Below are positions 28,156 to 37,403 of a stretch of DNA of 64,000 nucleotides, piece by piece (position 1 is the stretch's first letter; each line of letters opens with the position of its first letter). Position numbers and translations under genes: made by a program. Origin of the DNA: Afipia sp. OHSU_II-C1 (GTDB lineage: Bacteria > Pseudomonadota > Alphaproteobacteria > Rhizobiales > Xanthobacteraceae); NCBI RefSeq assembly GCF_000497575.1, contig NZ_APJI01000015.1, positions 207,610-271,609 on the forward strand, read 5' to 3'. Under the pieces are notes generated by a model. It was not told the DNA's origin and searched no databases. It saw only the letters and a list, made by a program, of their open reading frames with translations.

Positions 28156-28186
28156 ATTGAACAGTTGCAACTTCAGGATTGAACAG
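28156..28186. promoter_or_regulatory. Candidate LysR operator: direct repeat ATTGAACAG spaced 22 bases
   Basis: The nonamer ATTGAACAG occurs at 28156-28164 and again at 28178-28186, start to start 22 bases, about two helical turns. The second copy ends one base before the ATG of the LysR gene. The pair lies in the 94-base divergent promoter region of the LysR and nitronate monooxygenase genes. Function as an operator is inference. Confidence 0.45.
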
Positions 28187-29086
28187 ATGGACTGGGATCT
28201 TTGCCGGACCTTCATCGCCGTTGCCGAATCCGGCAGCTATCTCGGCGCGGCGCGCCGCCTCCGCTCAAGCCATCCGACCGTGGGCCGCGAAATCGCGGCG
28301 CTCGAAACGCAGCTCGGGACCAAGCTGTTTGTCCGCTCCAATGACGGGCTGACCCTGACCGCACAGGGCCGCCGCTTCCGCGAACACACTATGGCTATGG
28401 AAGCAGCGGCGCTGCGGGCCGAAGCCGCGGTATCGGCTACCGGAACGAAAGCGCGGGGTCTGGTCAAGTTCTCGATCGGCCCGACGCTGGCGGCTTACTG
28501 GCTGATGCCGCACATGGCGTCCTTCATCGAGACCCACCCCGACGTTCAGATCGAATTCGTCACGCACCCGTTCCCCGTCAGCGTCCGCAAGCGCGAGGCC
28601 GATATCGTGCTGCGCATTTATCAAAGCGGCGACGAGAACCTGGTCGGCCGCAAGATCGCGCGGCTGGGCGTCGGCTTCTATGCCTCGCGCGACTACGCCG
28701 CGCGCCATTCCCTGCCCCAGCATCGCGACGACTGGAAGCGTCACAACATCGTCGGCTTCGCGGACCGTGCCTCAAACGCCGAACTCGGACGCTGGAGCGA
28801 TCATGTCGCGCGGGAAGCGACCGTGGTGATGCGCTGCTCATCGCAGGCCGACATGCTGGCGGCGGTCCGCGCCGGTGTCGGGATTTGCGCGATGTCCTGC
28901 ATCGTCGCCGATGCCCACGACGACCTGATCCGCGTCGCGCCTGACAAGCTGGCCGGCATTTCCGACATCTGGCTGCTGGCGCATCCGGACCTGATCGATC
29001 TGCCGGCTGTTCGTGCGGTGATTAATTTCGTCACCCAGCGCTCGCGGGCGGATCGCGTACGGCTCAGCGGTGGAGCGCGAGCCTGA
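28187..29086 (+). CDS. LysR-family transcriptional regulator
   Basis: A 299-residue protein: an N-terminal winged helix-turn-helix (residues 1-60; DLCRTFIAVAESGSYLGAAR, then SHPTVGREIAALETQLGTKL) and a periplasmic-binding-like effector domain. The ATG at 28187 follows AGGA at 8 bases; an upstream frame to 28157 is possible but includes the repeat. The gene is divergent from the nitronate monooxygenase operon, the standard arrangement in which a LysR protein controls its neighbour and itself. The effector is unknown. Confidence 0.88.
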   Translation: MDWDLCRTFIAVAESGSYLGAARRLRSSHPTVGREIAALETQLGTKLFVRSNDGLTLTAQGRRFREHTMAMEAAALRAEAAVSATGTKARGLVKFSIGPTLAAYWLMPHMASFIETHPDVQIEFVTHPFPVSVRKREADIVLRIYQSGDENLVGRKIARLGVGFYASRDYAARHSLPQHRDDWKRHNIVGFADRASNAELGRWSDHVAREATVVMRCSSQADMLAAVRAGVGICAMSCIVADAHDDLIRVAPDKLAGISDIWLLAHPDLIDLPAVRAVINFVTQRSRADRVRLSGGARA

Positions 29087-29127
29087 GCGGTCAGCCCTTA
29101 AGCTCGCCCAGGCAGAGAACCTGCTGC

Positions 29128-29925
29128 TTAAACTTCCCGCCGGATCTCCAGCTCAGACCAGATGCGGTTGAAGTACTCGTTGTAGAGCGGGTTGGTACGG
29201 ATGGTCACCGGGTCGCGCTCGGCGGCAGACAATTCGATGGTGTGCAAGCTGCGCACCGTCGCGGGCCGGTTGGTCATCACAACGATGCGGTCGGCCATGG
29301 TGATCGCCTCACCAATGTCATGCGTCACCAGAATCACGCTCTTGCCGCGCTCGCGGATAATCCGCTGCACCTCGCCTTGCAGCAGCAGCCGGGTCTGAAA
29401 ATCCAGCGCTGAAAACGGCTCGTCCAGCAGGATCACGTCGGGATCGAACGCCAGCGTTCGCATGAAGGCCACGCGCTGACGCATGCCACCGGACAATGTC
29501 GCGGGCTTGGCTTTCTCGAAACCGCCGAGGCCATAGGATGTGATCAGCCGATGCGCGATTTCCTCGGCCTCGGCGCGCGCCACACCGCGCACTTCCAGAC
29601 CCAGCGTCACATTGTCCAGCACGCTGCGCCAAGGCAGCAGCATGTCCTTTTGCAGCATGTAGCCGACGTGGCCCTTGGCGCCCGCCACCTGCACGCCGTT
29701 GACCGACACGCTGCCCATCGTCGGCGAAATCAGCCCCGCGATGATGTTGAACAGGGTGGTTTTGCCGCAGCCCGACGGTCCGACGATGGCGAGCACCTCG
29801 CGTTTGCGCAGGCCAAAGGAAATGTTACCGAGCGCACGAACCGGATTCGCGCTCTCGGCATTGAACACCATGCCCACCTCATGGGCGGTCAGAACGTCTC
29901 CGGTGGCAGCGGCTGCATCAGCCAT
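29128..29925 (-). CDS. ABC transporter ATP-binding protein (NMT1/THI5-type importer)
   Basis: A 265-residue nucleotide-binding subunit with Walker A (GPSGCGKTT), Q-loop (GYMLQKDMLLPWRSV), ABC signature (LSGGMRQRVAFMRTL) and Walker B (DVILLDEPFSALD), of the SsuB/TauB/ThiZ type. The start ATG shares one base with the TGA of the upstream hydrolase gene, so the genes are co-translated. It is the last gene of the operon with the Rut-like enzymes, a permease and a binding protein, and completes the importer. Confidence 0.9.
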   Translation of the reverse strand: MADAAAATGDVLTAHEVGMVFNAESANPVRALGNISFGLRKREVLAIVGPSGCGKTTLFNIIAGLISPTMGSVSVNGVQVAGAKGHVGYMLQKDMLLPWRSVLDNVTLGLEVRGVARAEAEEIAHRLITSYGLGGFEKAKPATLSGGMRQRVAFMRTLAFDPDVILLDEPFSALDFQTRLLLQGEVQRIIRERGKSVILVTHDIGEAITMADRIVVMTNRPATVRSLHTIELSAAERDPVTIRTNPLYNEYFNRIWSELEIRREV

Positions 29926-30770
29926 CAGGCGATCTCCGGATAGGTCAATTCTGGCGCCTGCCATTTGCGCCCGGCAATTACCGCGTCGAGATACGACAGC
30001 ACGACGGCGTTGAATTGATCCGGCAGCACCACCGAGACGGCGTGGCCGCCGGTCTCGAAATAGAAGGTGTCGGCCTTGGGCATCAGCTTCGCCATCCGCT
30101 CCGAGTAGAACAGCGGCGTCAGATGATCGTCCTTGGAACAGGTGATGAGACAGGGACACGTGATCTTCCGCAACTCCTCGCCCGGCGAATACGAACAGAT
30201 CGCGTCGATGCGGCTCAGCATGATGTCTGTCGGCGCCAGCGCCGCCGCTGCGGCGGGCTCTTCGGCTTCAAGGCGCGCGATATTCGCGCTGACCCACCAG
30301 GGCGGATTGAGAAACAGCGGCGTGGTCTTGACGTAATGCAACGGGCCGCTTGTCTGCAGAACGCGCTTGCGGACCTCGAAGCACCGCCTGAAGTAAGCGT
30401 CGGAGGTTGCCCATCCCGCGTACAGAACCGCGCTCTTGATACGCGACGGAAAGCGCAGCGCCATGTCGTGCGCCATAGCCGCGCCGGTCGAGTGGCCGAC
30501 GATATGCGCGGCTTCGATTTTCAGTTCGTCCATCAGCGCGACCATATCGTCGGTCATTTGCGGGACTGAATAAGTGATGCGGTCCTGACGCGAGCCGCCG
30601 GTCCCGCGATGATCGTGCAGCACAACCTGATGTTTCGCGGCAATGGCCTCGATGTTCGGCTTGAAATAGCTTCCTGCGCCGCCGATGCCGGCGACCAGCA
30701 GGACGGGCTCGCCCTTGCCGATCACCTCGTAAGCGATCTCGGTTCCGTTCACCTGAGCTACCGGCATCAA
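29925..30770 (-). CDS. Alpha/beta hydrolase, RutD-like (aminoacrylate or carbamate hydrolase)
   Basis: A 281-residue alpha/beta hydrolase. The nucleophile elbow is HIVGHSTGAAMAHDM, the oxyanion region LLVAGIGGAGSYF, and the general base is in the C-terminal FETGGHAVSV. It shares the RutD pattern YFRRCFEVRKRVL, the following PLFLNP, and RLEAEEPAA, which I recall from E. coli RutD (RRCFQVRERLL, PLFLYP, RLEAED). In the Rut pathway RutD speeds hydrolysis of aminoacrylate from uracil. Here it lies between permease and ATPase genes, and with RutB- and RutC-like genes upstream. The match supports a role in pyrimidine-type ring cleavage products. Confidence 0.85.
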   Translation of the reverse strand: MMPVAQVNGTEIAYEVIGKGEPVLLVAGIGGAGSYFKPNIEAIAAKHQVVLHDHRGTGGSRQDRITYSVPQMTDDMVALMDELKIEAAHIVGHSTGAAMAHDMALRFPSRIKSAVLYAGWATSDAYFRRCFEVRKRVLQTSGPLHYVKTTPLFLNPPWWVSANIARLEAEEPAAAAALAPTDIMLSRIDAICSYSPGEELRKITCPCLITCSKDDHLTPLFYSERMAKLMPKADTFYFETGGHAVSVVLPDQFNAVVLSYLDAVIAGRKWQAPELTYPEIA

Positions 30771-30813
30771 ACTCTCCGTTGTTCTTGCAAGTGTCTTGTC
30801 GTTGGGAGCGGCA

Positions 30814-31593
30814 TCAATAGCTGAGCCACCGTTCGAGCAGCGTGACGCTGTAGTCGAGCACCAGCGCCAGCAGCATCAGCGCGAACAGGCCCACCCAGAC
30901 CGCGTTGAGGTCGTAGAGCGTCCCGGCGTAATAGACGAGATAACCGAGCCCCTGCTTGGCGGCGATGTATTCGCCGACCACCGCGCCGATCAGGGCGAAC
31001 CCGACATTCAGCCGCAGGCCTGAGATGATCCACGGCATGGTCGCGGGGGCCACAATCTTTCTGAACGTCTGCCACCGGGACGCACCGAGGGAGCGCATCA
31101 GCCGGATCAGATCCTGATCGACCTCCTGTGCGCCGCTATAGGCGGTCATCAGCGACACGATGAATGTGATGATCGCGGCGATGGCGATCTTGGATTCGAT
31201 CCCGATTCCGAACCAGACGATGATCAGCGGCGCCAGCGCAATCTTGGGCAGACCGTTTGCGGCGACGATGAACGGCCGCAGCATGAGTGCGAAACGCGGG
31301 GTCAGCCACAGTCCGAGTCCGGCGACGCTGCCGAAAAAGCAACCGATCACGAATCCGATCAGGGATTCGAGGCCGGTGACCAGGGTGGACTGCAACAGCG
31401 TTCCGTCCGACAGAAGCGTGACGAACTTCTTCGCGATGCCGCTCGGCTGGCCATAGAGATAGACCGGCAGCCATTCGGCCCGAATGGCGATCTCCCACAA
31501 ACCAAGGAAGCCGACCGTCAGCGCGATCTGTCCAAGCAGGATCAGCAGCCACGGCGAAATGAGAAGGCCGCGCTGTTGTGCCTGTTCCGCCAT
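30814..31593 (-). CDS. ABC transporter permease (SsuC/TauC/ThiX type)
   Basis: A 259-residue membrane protein with about six helices and the EAA loop (QDLIRLMRSLGASRWQTF, then IVAPATMPWIISGLRL) that docks the ATPase. The ATG at 31593 is separated by 2 bases from the stop codon of the RutC-like gene, supporting one mRNA. It belongs with the Tat-exported binding protein (32770) and the ATPase (29128) as a complete importer interleaved with rut-like genes. By homology the family imports taurine, sulfonates or thiamine precursors, but the neighbours suggest a pyrimidine or related nitrogen compound. Confidence 0.9.
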   Translation of the reverse strand: MAEQAQQRGLLISPWLLILLGQIALTVGFLGLWEIAIRAEWLPVYLYGQPSGIAKKFVTLLSDGTLLQSTLVTGLESLIGFVIGCFFGSVAGLGLWLTPRFALMLRPFIVAANGLPKIALAPLIIVWFGIGIESKIAIAAIITFIVSLMTAYSGAQEVDQDLIRLMRSLGASRWQTFRKIVAPATMPWIISGLRLNVGFALIGAVVGEYIAAKQGLGYLVYYAGTLYDLNAVWVGLFALMLLALVLDYSVTLLERWLSY

Positions 31594-31595
31594 GC

Positions 31596-31988
31596 TCAGC
31601 GGGCCTTGGGCAGATGCGCGATGGACGCGATTTCCACGAGGAATTCGGGTTTGACGAGATCCGCGCGAATGCAATAGCGCGCCGGGAATTCGCTCGGAAA
31701 GAACTCCTTATAGACCGCGTTCATGGCGGCGTAGTCGCCGAGGTCCTTGAGGAAGATCGAATTCATGGTGACGTCGGCCATCGTACCGCCTGCGGCTTCG
31801 ACGATGCTCTTGATCGACTCCAAAACCGCACGGGTCTGCGCCGTTGCGTCGCCGACACCCACGGTCTTGCCGCTGCCATCCATGGCCAGCACGCCGGAGA
31901 CATAGAGGACGTTGTCCGCCAACACACCCGGCGAATAGGGCGCCATCGGAGGAGGCGAGCCGGCGGGAATAACTGGCTTACGGGGCAT
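31596..31988 (-). CDS. RidA-family protein, RutC-like
   Basis: A 130-residue RidA/YjgF-fold protein. The sequence follows E. coli RutC closely: [28 protein letters not shown]-type segment, [19 protein letters not shown], and the end of the core [16 protein letters not shown]. RutC takes part in removing or reducing the aminoacrylate peracid step of uracil breakdown. A ribosome site AAGGAG precedes the ATG. It is in the same operon as the RutB- and RutD-like genes, which strengthens the assignment over generic RidA proteins. Confidence 0.9.
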   Translation of the reverse strand: MPRKPVIPAGSPPPMAPYSPGVLADNVLYVSGVLAMDGSGKTVGVGDATAQTRAVLESIKSIVEAAGGTMADVTMNSIFLKDLGDYAAMNAVYKEFFPSEFPARYCIRADLVKPEFLVEIASIAHLPKAR

Positions 31989-32041
31989 ATCGGGCTCCTT
32001 GGGTTCTTGGCGAATCGTTATGACTGATGGGACAGAAAACG

Positions 32042-32749
32042 TCAGCGGTTGGTCAAGCTTCGCAGCTCGCTGACCGTGGTGGTCCAGCCGAAAAAAGTTT
32101 CGACATTGTAGACCGTGGCCTCCTGCAAGGAGGCCGGACCGGCCTGGAGCGTGGCGTCCTTCACCATGATCGGAAAGTATTCCAGGAAATAGCCATCGCG
32201 GATGGTGGATTCCACACAGACATTGGTGGCGACGCCCACCACCACCAGATTGCGAATCCGCCGCGCCCGCAGCATTCCGTCGAGCTGGGTACCGGAGAAA
32301 CCGCTGTAGCGCGGCTTCGGCAGAACGATCTCGCCGGGCAGCGGCTTGATCTTTTCAACCAGCTCGTAATCCCAGGTCCCGCGCGTGATGAGCTTGCCGT
32401 CGAGTTCCGGCCGCGCACGCATCGTTTTCAGCGCGTTCGACTTCCACCAGTTCGGAGATTCCGGTGTGCCGGCCTCCTGTTTTTCCGCATCCCAGCCGTT
32501 CTGGAAAAAGACAATCGTAAAACCGAGTTTGCGCGAGATTTCGATGGTCTCTGCCACGGCAGCGATCACCGGCTTGGCGCCTGTCACATCGAATCCGGCA
32601 AGGTCGAGATAGCCGCCTGGCGACGCGTAGGCGTTCTGCATGTCGACAACGATGAGCGCGGTCTCATCAGGCGAGAGGGGGAATTCGTCCGGCTTGGCGC
32701 CGAGCACAAGGCTGTTGTCGTGACGCGGCAACGTCTGAGGCAGGTTCAT
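32042..32749 (-). CDS. Isochorismatase-family amidohydrolase, RutB-like (ureidoacrylate amidohydrolase)
   Basis: A 235-residue cysteine hydrolase. The triad is visible as Asp in [19 protein letters not shown], Lys in [10 protein letters not shown] and Cys in VATNVCVES. The same segments, together with [14 protein letters not shown] and NIETFFGW-type endings, are characteristic of E. coli RutB, which hydrolyses ureidoacrylate to carbamate and aminoacrylate. Length is close to that of RutB. It lies 20 bases downstream of the binding-protein gene and upstream of the RutC-like gene. No RutA flavin oxygenase is present nearby, so the entry substrate may differ from uracil. Confidence 0.92.
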   Translation of the reverse strand: MNLPQTLPRHDNSLVLGAKPDEFPLSPDETALIVVDMQNAYASPGGYLDLAGFDVTGAKPVIAAVAETIEISRKLGFTIVFFQNGWDAEKQEAGTPESPNWWKSNALKTMRARPELDGKLITRGTWDYELVEKIKPLPGEIVLPKPRYSGFSGTQLDGMLRARRIRNLVVVGVATNVCVESTIRDGYFLEYFPIMVKDATLQAGPASLQEATVYNVETFFGWTTTVSELRSLTNR

Positions 32750-32769
32750 GATGATGTTCGCTTTTGATG

Positions 32770-33825
32770 TCAGCTTTTCAGGCCAAAGTCGGACGCCGCC
32801 TTGGTGGCGAACGCCGTATCGACCATGTCTTCGTAGGGCAGTGTCTTCTTGAGCGTGCCCGCGCCGCTTTCGTGCTTCATGATCGCATCCCAGTCTTCCC
32901 TGGTGATGACCGGGTTGCGTGGCACCACGTTTTTCGTGGTCATGAAGTTCTTCGCGCCGAGCTTGACGACATCTGGCGCGACGGTTGGAAATTCCTGCCG
33001 GCTGACCTCCTCGAAAGTGCTCGGGTCGGAGTGCAGCAGCTTCATCGCCTCCGCGAGCGCATTGGTGAATTTCTGAACCGTTTCGCCGTTGCTCTTGAGA
33101 TACGGCTCGGTGACGAACACGGACGAGAAGGCGATCGGCCCGAGAATGTCGGCAAAGGAGTAGACCACCTCCAGCCCGAACTGGGTGACGCCGATACTGG
33201 CGTCCCAGTCGAATGCGATGGCGAGATCGGCGCGGCCGTCCTTGACGGCGGCCGCCTGTGCACCGGGCGGCAGTTCGAGGAAATTCACGCCGGCTTCCTT
33301 CGGATCGAACCCGCCGACGCTGCGCATCAGATAAGTCGGTGTGGAAATCGTGTTGGACGGGAAGCGCAGGGTGGCAATGGTCTTGCCCTTCAGATCAGCC
33401 AGCGAATTGATCTTGAGGCCGGGCTTCGCGATCGCGAAGAGTGAAATACCGCCCGCGACCTTGGCGATGCATTTCATCTTGCCGCCTTCGAGGGTGGAGT
33501 TGACCGACATACCGGTGCCGGTCAGCGCGAACTGCGCCCGATTGGCAAGCAATACCGAGACAGGCACAGCGATCCCGCCTGCGGTGGACAATTCAACGTC
33601 GAGGCCCTGTTTCGCGAACATCTCTTTGCGCATCGCGACATAGAGCGGCGTATAGAGCGCGATATGGATGGCCTCGGACACGATCACCTTGGTCCGGCCC
33701 TGCGCGATGCCCGGCATCGGAAATGCCGCGGACATGCCGAGCGCACCGGCGCCCATCAAGAGGCTGCGGCGAGTCGTCGCTCCGTCTGTCGCCAAGGTAT
33801 TTGGTTCGGGTTTGCGCAAGGTCAT
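32770..33825 (-). CDS. ABC transporter substrate-binding protein, NMT1/THI5-like, Tat-exported
   Basis: A 351-residue protein with a Tat signal ([13 protein letters not shown] near residues 18-31) and cleavage near GIAQ. The mature part has the NMT1/THI5 fold ([19 protein letters not shown], then [19 protein letters not shown]). The family binds pyrimidine-like compounds (thiamine precursors), sulfonates, or nitriles. AGGAGA precedes the ATG. It is the first gene of the operon with RutB-, RutC-, permease, RutD- and ATPase genes, so I infer that it captures the compound degraded by the Rut-like enzymes. Confidence 0.9.
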   Translation of the reverse strand: MTLRKPEPNTLATDGATTRRSLLMGAGALGMSAAFPMPGIAQGRTKVIVSEAIHIALYTPLYVAMRKEMFAKQGLDVELSTAGGIAVPVSVLLANRAQFALTGTGMSVNSTLEGGKMKCIAKVAGGISLFAIAKPGLKINSLADLKGKTIATLRFPSNTISTPTYLMRSVGGFDPKEAGVNFLELPPGAQAAAVKDGRADLAIAFDWDASIGVTQFGLEVVYSFADILGPIAFSSVFVTEPYLKSNGETVQKFTNALAEAMKLLHSDPSTFEEVSRQEFPTVAPDVVKLGAKNFMTTKNVVPRNPVITREDWDAIMKHESGAGTLKKTLPYEDMVDTAFATKAASDFGLKS

Positions 33826-34014
33826 ACGTAGTCTCCTGACAAGATGGCCTGTTACCGGACACGACGGGCCGTCCGGGAAGAGAAGAAATCACCCCATTCG
33901 CACCGCACGAAGGTCATTCCTCCTCCCGAACACCGCAAGTGAAGGCTAGGGAGCATTTATCGTTGTTAAAAGTCGAGAATCTGTCATGCGATCCTGCAAA
34001 AAAGGCAACACCCA

Positions 34015-34926
34015 CTATTTGCGGGTTTTAGCCTTTGATGCCCTGATCGCCGTGGTCAGCAGCTTGAGAAATTCCTGCGCCGCATGCGACAGCGGCCTGT
34101 CCCGGTGGACGCTGATGCTGGAGCGCGCAGAAGCCAGTTCGGCATCAGCCACCGGAATGGCACGCAGCTGACCAGATCCGAGCTGGGTGATCACAGCGAG
34201 CGCCGGCTTGAACGCAATGAACTGGCCTGTGACCGCCATTGTGTTGGTGAGCTCCAGCGAATTCGTTGTCACCAGCACCCTTGGAACAAGCTTGTGTCTT
34301 GCAACCGTTCGCTCGAACGATTGTCTGATGCCGAAGCTGTGGTCGGGAAGCGCGAGGGGCTCCTTGCAGATTTCCTCGAGCGTCAGACTCTTGCGGCCTG
34401 CATACTTGTGATCGCCGGCAACCAGGCAGGAAATAGGCTCCGGAAATTCAGCGATGGTTTCGATCTCCGCGCGCGGCGAAGCATTGAACGTGATCCCGAT
34501 ATCGGCCTCGTCTTCCAGCAGTGCCTCGGTGATCCGATCCGTCGACGCAGTTTGAACCTTGAAGGCAACGGCAGGATAGCGACGCTGAAACTCGGCCAGA
34601 ATACTCGGCAACAGGCCCGTAACGAATCCTTCAATGACCCAGAGGCTCACTTCACCGCGGCGAAGACCGCGAAGATCGTCGATCCCGGCACGCGCGCGGT
34701 CGAGGTCGCGGAAAATACGATGGCTTTGACGGGCGAGGACTTCGCCGGCCGCGGTCAGCCGCACACCGCTTTTGGAACGTTCGAAAAGCACGGCATCAAC
34801 CTCATGCTCAAGCTGCGCGATCTGCCTGCTAACCGCTGACGGCGCGACATGAAGCCGGTCCGCTGCCTTGCGGATCGAACCAAGCTTTGCAACCGCGTTG
34901 AAGTATTTCAGCGTCAGAAAACGCAT
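34015..34926 (-). CDS. LysR-family transcriptional regulator
   Basis: A 303-residue protein with an N-terminal winged helix (LKYFNAVAKLGSIRKAADRL; APSAVSRQIAQLEHEVDAVL) and the effector-binding domain. It lies upstream of the rut-like/ABC operon on the same strand (189 bases before its first gene) and divergent from the zinc-type dehydrogenase gene at 35100. Either could be its target. The effector is unknown. Confidence 0.88.
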   Translation of the reverse strand: MRFLTLKYFNAVAKLGSIRKAADRLHVAPSAVSRQIAQLEHEVDAVLFERSKSGVRLTAAGEVLARQSHRIFRDLDRARAGIDDLRGLRRGEVSLWVIEGFVTGLLPSILAEFQRRYPAVAFKVQTASTDRITEALLEDEADIGITFNASPRAEIETIAEFPEPISCLVAGDHKYAGRKSLTLEEICKEPLALPDHSFGIRQSFERTVARHKLVPRVLVTTNSLELTNTMAVTGQFIAFKPALAVITQLGSGQLRAIPVADAELASARSSISVHRDRPLSHAAQEFLKLLTTAIRASKAKTRK

Positions 34927-35099
34927 CTCGCCCCCGCAAAACGCGGCCGGAAAGCGCTCATGTGGCTGCGGCCGCCAAGCATTTTATATTTGAATCCCCT
35001 CATTGCCTGCGGGCTTCAATCCATCGCAAAGTGCGCTCCGCCACCAGCAGGATATGGTACGCGTTTTAAACAAGACGTCATTTGTCACGGGAGATCAAC

Positions 35100-36230
35100 A
35101 TGGGTTTCGAGGGACTTCAGCTCCGCTCCTTGATCAAGAAGAGCGGCGAACTCGAACTGTCGCTGGCCAAGGTCAAGATTCCGGAGCCGGCGGCCGACGA
35201 AGTCATCGTCCGGGTCGAAGGCTCGCCGATCAATCCATCCGACCTTGGCCTGCTTCTGGGCACCGCCGATATGACAACGGCTAAATCGTCCGGCACTGGC
35301 GACAGCGTCGTTGTCACAGCATCGGTTCCGGAACCGCTGATGAAAGCGATGGCAGGACGCCTTGATGAATCGATGCCTGTCGGCAATGAAGGCGCGGGCG
35401 TTGTCGTCGCGGCTGGAAGCTCCAGCAGGGCGCAGGCGATGATGGGCAAGATGGTCGCAATGATCGGCGGCGCCATGTACGCGCAATACCGCTGCATCAA
35501 GGCTGCCGACTGCATGGTACTTCCCGACGGAACGACAGCAGCAGAAGGTGCGTCGAGTTTCGTCAATCCGCTGACGGCGCTGGGTATGACCGAGACCATG
35601 CGACGGGAAGGACACAAGGCACTCGTGCATACCGCCGCGGCGTCTAATCTCGGCCAGATGCTCAACAAGATTTGCATCGCGGACGGCATCGGCCTCGTCA
35701 ACATCGTGCGCAATGCCGAGCAAGAGGAAATCCTCCGCAAGATCGGCGCGACCCACATCTGCAATTCCTCCGCCGCGACCTTCATGGACGATTTGACCCA
35801 GGCGCTGGTGGAAACCGGCGCGACGCTGGCATTCGACGCCATCGGCGGCGGCAAACTGGCGGGCCAGATTCTGAGCTGCATGGAAGTTGCCGCCAACAAG
35901 ACCGCGAAGGTTTACAGCCGCTACGGATCGACCGTTCACAAGCAGGTCTACATTTACGGCGGCCTCGACATGCGCCCGACCGAGATCAACCGAAATTTCG
36001 GAATGGCCTGGGGCATCGGCGGCTGGCTGCTGTTTCCGTTCCTGCAAAAAATCGGACCAGCCGAGGCGCAGAAGCTGCGCGAACGCGTTGCCGCCGAACT
36101 CAAGACCACATTTGCCAGTCATTACACGCAAGTCGTGTCGCTTCAGGAAGCGCTGCAGCTCTCGAACATCGCGGCCTACGGCAAGCGTGCAACGGGTGAG
36201 AAGTTTCTCATCAATCCGAACAAGGCCTGA
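35100..36230 (+). CDS. MDR-superfamily dehydrogenase/quinone reductase
   Basis: A 376-residue medium-chain dehydrogenase/reductase. The N-terminal catalytic domain contains VIVRVEGSPINPSDLG, and GNEGAGVVVAAG is the typical hinge; the coenzyme domain contains ALVHTAAASNLGQMLNKIC, which has an altered Gly motif. No zinc-binding Cys cluster is visible, so it is closer to the quinone-oxidoreductase or enoyl-reductase branch than to alcohol dehydrogenase. GGGAGA precedes the ATG at 35100. It is divergent from a LysR gene, which may control it. The substrate is unknown. Confidence 0.82.
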   Translation: MGFEGLQLRSLIKKSGELELSLAKVKIPEPAADEVIVRVEGSPINPSDLGLLLGTADMTTAKSSGTGDSVVVTASVPEPLMKAMAGRLDESMPVGNEGAGVVVAAGSSSRAQAMMGKMVAMIGGAMYAQYRCIKAADCMVLPDGTTAAEGASSFVNPLTALGMTETMRREGHKALVHTAAASNLGQMLNKICIADGIGLVNIVRNAEQEEILRKIGATHICNSSAATFMDDLTQALVETGATLAFDAIGGGKLAGQILSCMEVAANKTAKVYSRYGSTVHKQVYIYGGLDMRPTEINRNFGMAWGIGGWLLFPFLQKIGPAEAQKLRERVAAELKTTFASHYTQVVSLQEALQLSNIAAYGKRATGEKFLINPNKA

Positions 36231-36281
36231 TCGCTCCCGCTTCCAGACAGCGGATGCGTTCGATACCTTTCGAAGTCCAAC

Positions 36282-36309
36282 AAAAAAGGCCCCGGAAAAC
36301 CGGGGCCTT
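36282..36309 (-). terminator. Rho-independent terminator of the outer-membrane protein gene
   Basis: A perfect 10-bp stem AAGGCCCCGG / CCGGGGCCTT with an AAAA loop at 36286-36309; the minus-strand transcript then runs into TTTTTTG. It follows the stop codon of the beta-barrel gene (36333). On the plus strand no T-run follows, so it mainly serves the minus strand. Confidence 0.88.
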
Positions 36310-36332
36310 AAGTTTGTCTGGAGAAAACTTTA

Positions 36333-37055
36333 TTAGTATTTCGCCATCACCGGGCCACCCCAGTTGAAGTGGTAGTTGACGCCAACCTTCACAGTGTGGA
36401 GGTCGTCCTTGTAGGACAGCGCGCCAAGGCCAGCGTTGGTGACAACGTTGGTGGTGTCGAAGTTGTAGTACTGGTACTCAACCTTCGCCGACCAGGCCGG
36501 GGCAAACATGTATTCGAGACCGCCACCAACGGTGTAGCCGGTCGAGTTGCGGTCGGTCACAGCCGGCAGGAAGCCAGCGGTTGCAGCCAGGCCGCTGTCG
36601 TCACGGAACGCGACACCGCCCTTGGCGTAGATCAGGCCCGGACCCCAGGTGTAGCCGAGGCGGCCGGTAACCGAAGCGAGCCAGTCGGAACGATCACGGA
36701 TCGAGTCAGCGCCGACGGTGAAGTTGCGGTCGCTGTTCGACAGGCCCGAGATCTGGCCTTCGATACCGACAACCCAGTTCGGAGCGAACTGGTAGTCAGC
36801 GCCGATCTGGCCACCGCCGAGGAACGCAGCGTCGCGGCTCGAACCAGTCAGGCCGACGATGTTGGTTGCGAACCCGTCGTCACCACCGAAAGCGGCGCCG
36901 ATGTGCGCACCGACGTAGATGCCGGTCCAGTTGTAGATCGGCGCGGCGTAAACCGGCGCCTTGGTGTAGGTGCGGGCCGGCAGATCAGCGGCAAATGACG
37001 CAGTTGAAGCCAGCAAAGCAGCCGAGAAAGCCGCGAGTGCGAAACGATGACCCAT
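36333..37055 (-). CDS. Outer-membrane beta-barrel protein (Omp25/Omp31-like)
   Basis: A 240-residue protein with a signal peptide (residues 1-22, ending FA-ADLP). It begins in the mature part with ADLPARTYTKAPVYAAPIYN and NWTGIYVGAHIGAAFGG, typical of the Omp25/31 family in Rhizobiales, and alternating hydrophobic and polar strands follow to the terminal beta-strand, which ends in HFNWGGPVMAKY, where a C-terminal aromatic residue is expected (Tyr). It is an abundant porin-like or structural protein. GGGGAGAAGAGAG precedes the ATG, and a strong terminator follows, as expected for a highly expressed single gene. Confidence 0.9.
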   Translation of the reverse strand: MGHRFALAAFSAALLASTASFAADLPARTYTKAPVYAAPIYNWTGIYVGAHIGAAFGGDDGFATNIVGLTGSSRDAAFLGGGQIGADYQFAPNWVVGIEGQISGLSNSDRNFTVGADSIRDRSDWLASVTGRLGYTWGPGLIYAKGGVAFRDDSGLAATAGFLPAVTDRNSTGYTVGGGLEYMFAPAWSAKVEYQYYNFDTTNVVTNAGLGALSYKDDLHTVKVGVNYHFNWGGPVMAKY

Positions 37056-37403
37056 CTCTCTTCTCCCCATGTTGAGTTGGGCGGACCCTATTGGCCCCCC
37101 AGTTAATGAGAAATGTACAGCGGGCCGGATCGGTTCCTGCGTACGGAGCGCGCCATTGCTTTCTCTTCTGACGTGACAAAAAAGACACGGAGCGGGTCGA
37201 TTTCGAAACGAATGGTTAAGCATAACGTGGGGCACGCCCTCGCGGCACGGGGGCGCGGGTCCCTTCAGCAGCAGCGATCACACCGTGCCGGAAGCCGGTT
37301 TCCTGCCGCAAGCCCACCCAGCCGTTGCGCAAGGTTCGAACGCGCGCGATAACCATGGGGAACTGCCCGTGACAGCATGCACCGCATCCGGGGAGAGCAT
37401 CAA
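37056..37403. other. Intergenic region between divergent omp and YheT-type genes
   Basis: The 348 bases between the two divergent genes hold the ribosome sites next to both starts and must hold both promoters. I saw no clear sigma-70 match, no operator repeat, and no short gene with a convincing start site. Confidence 0.5.
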
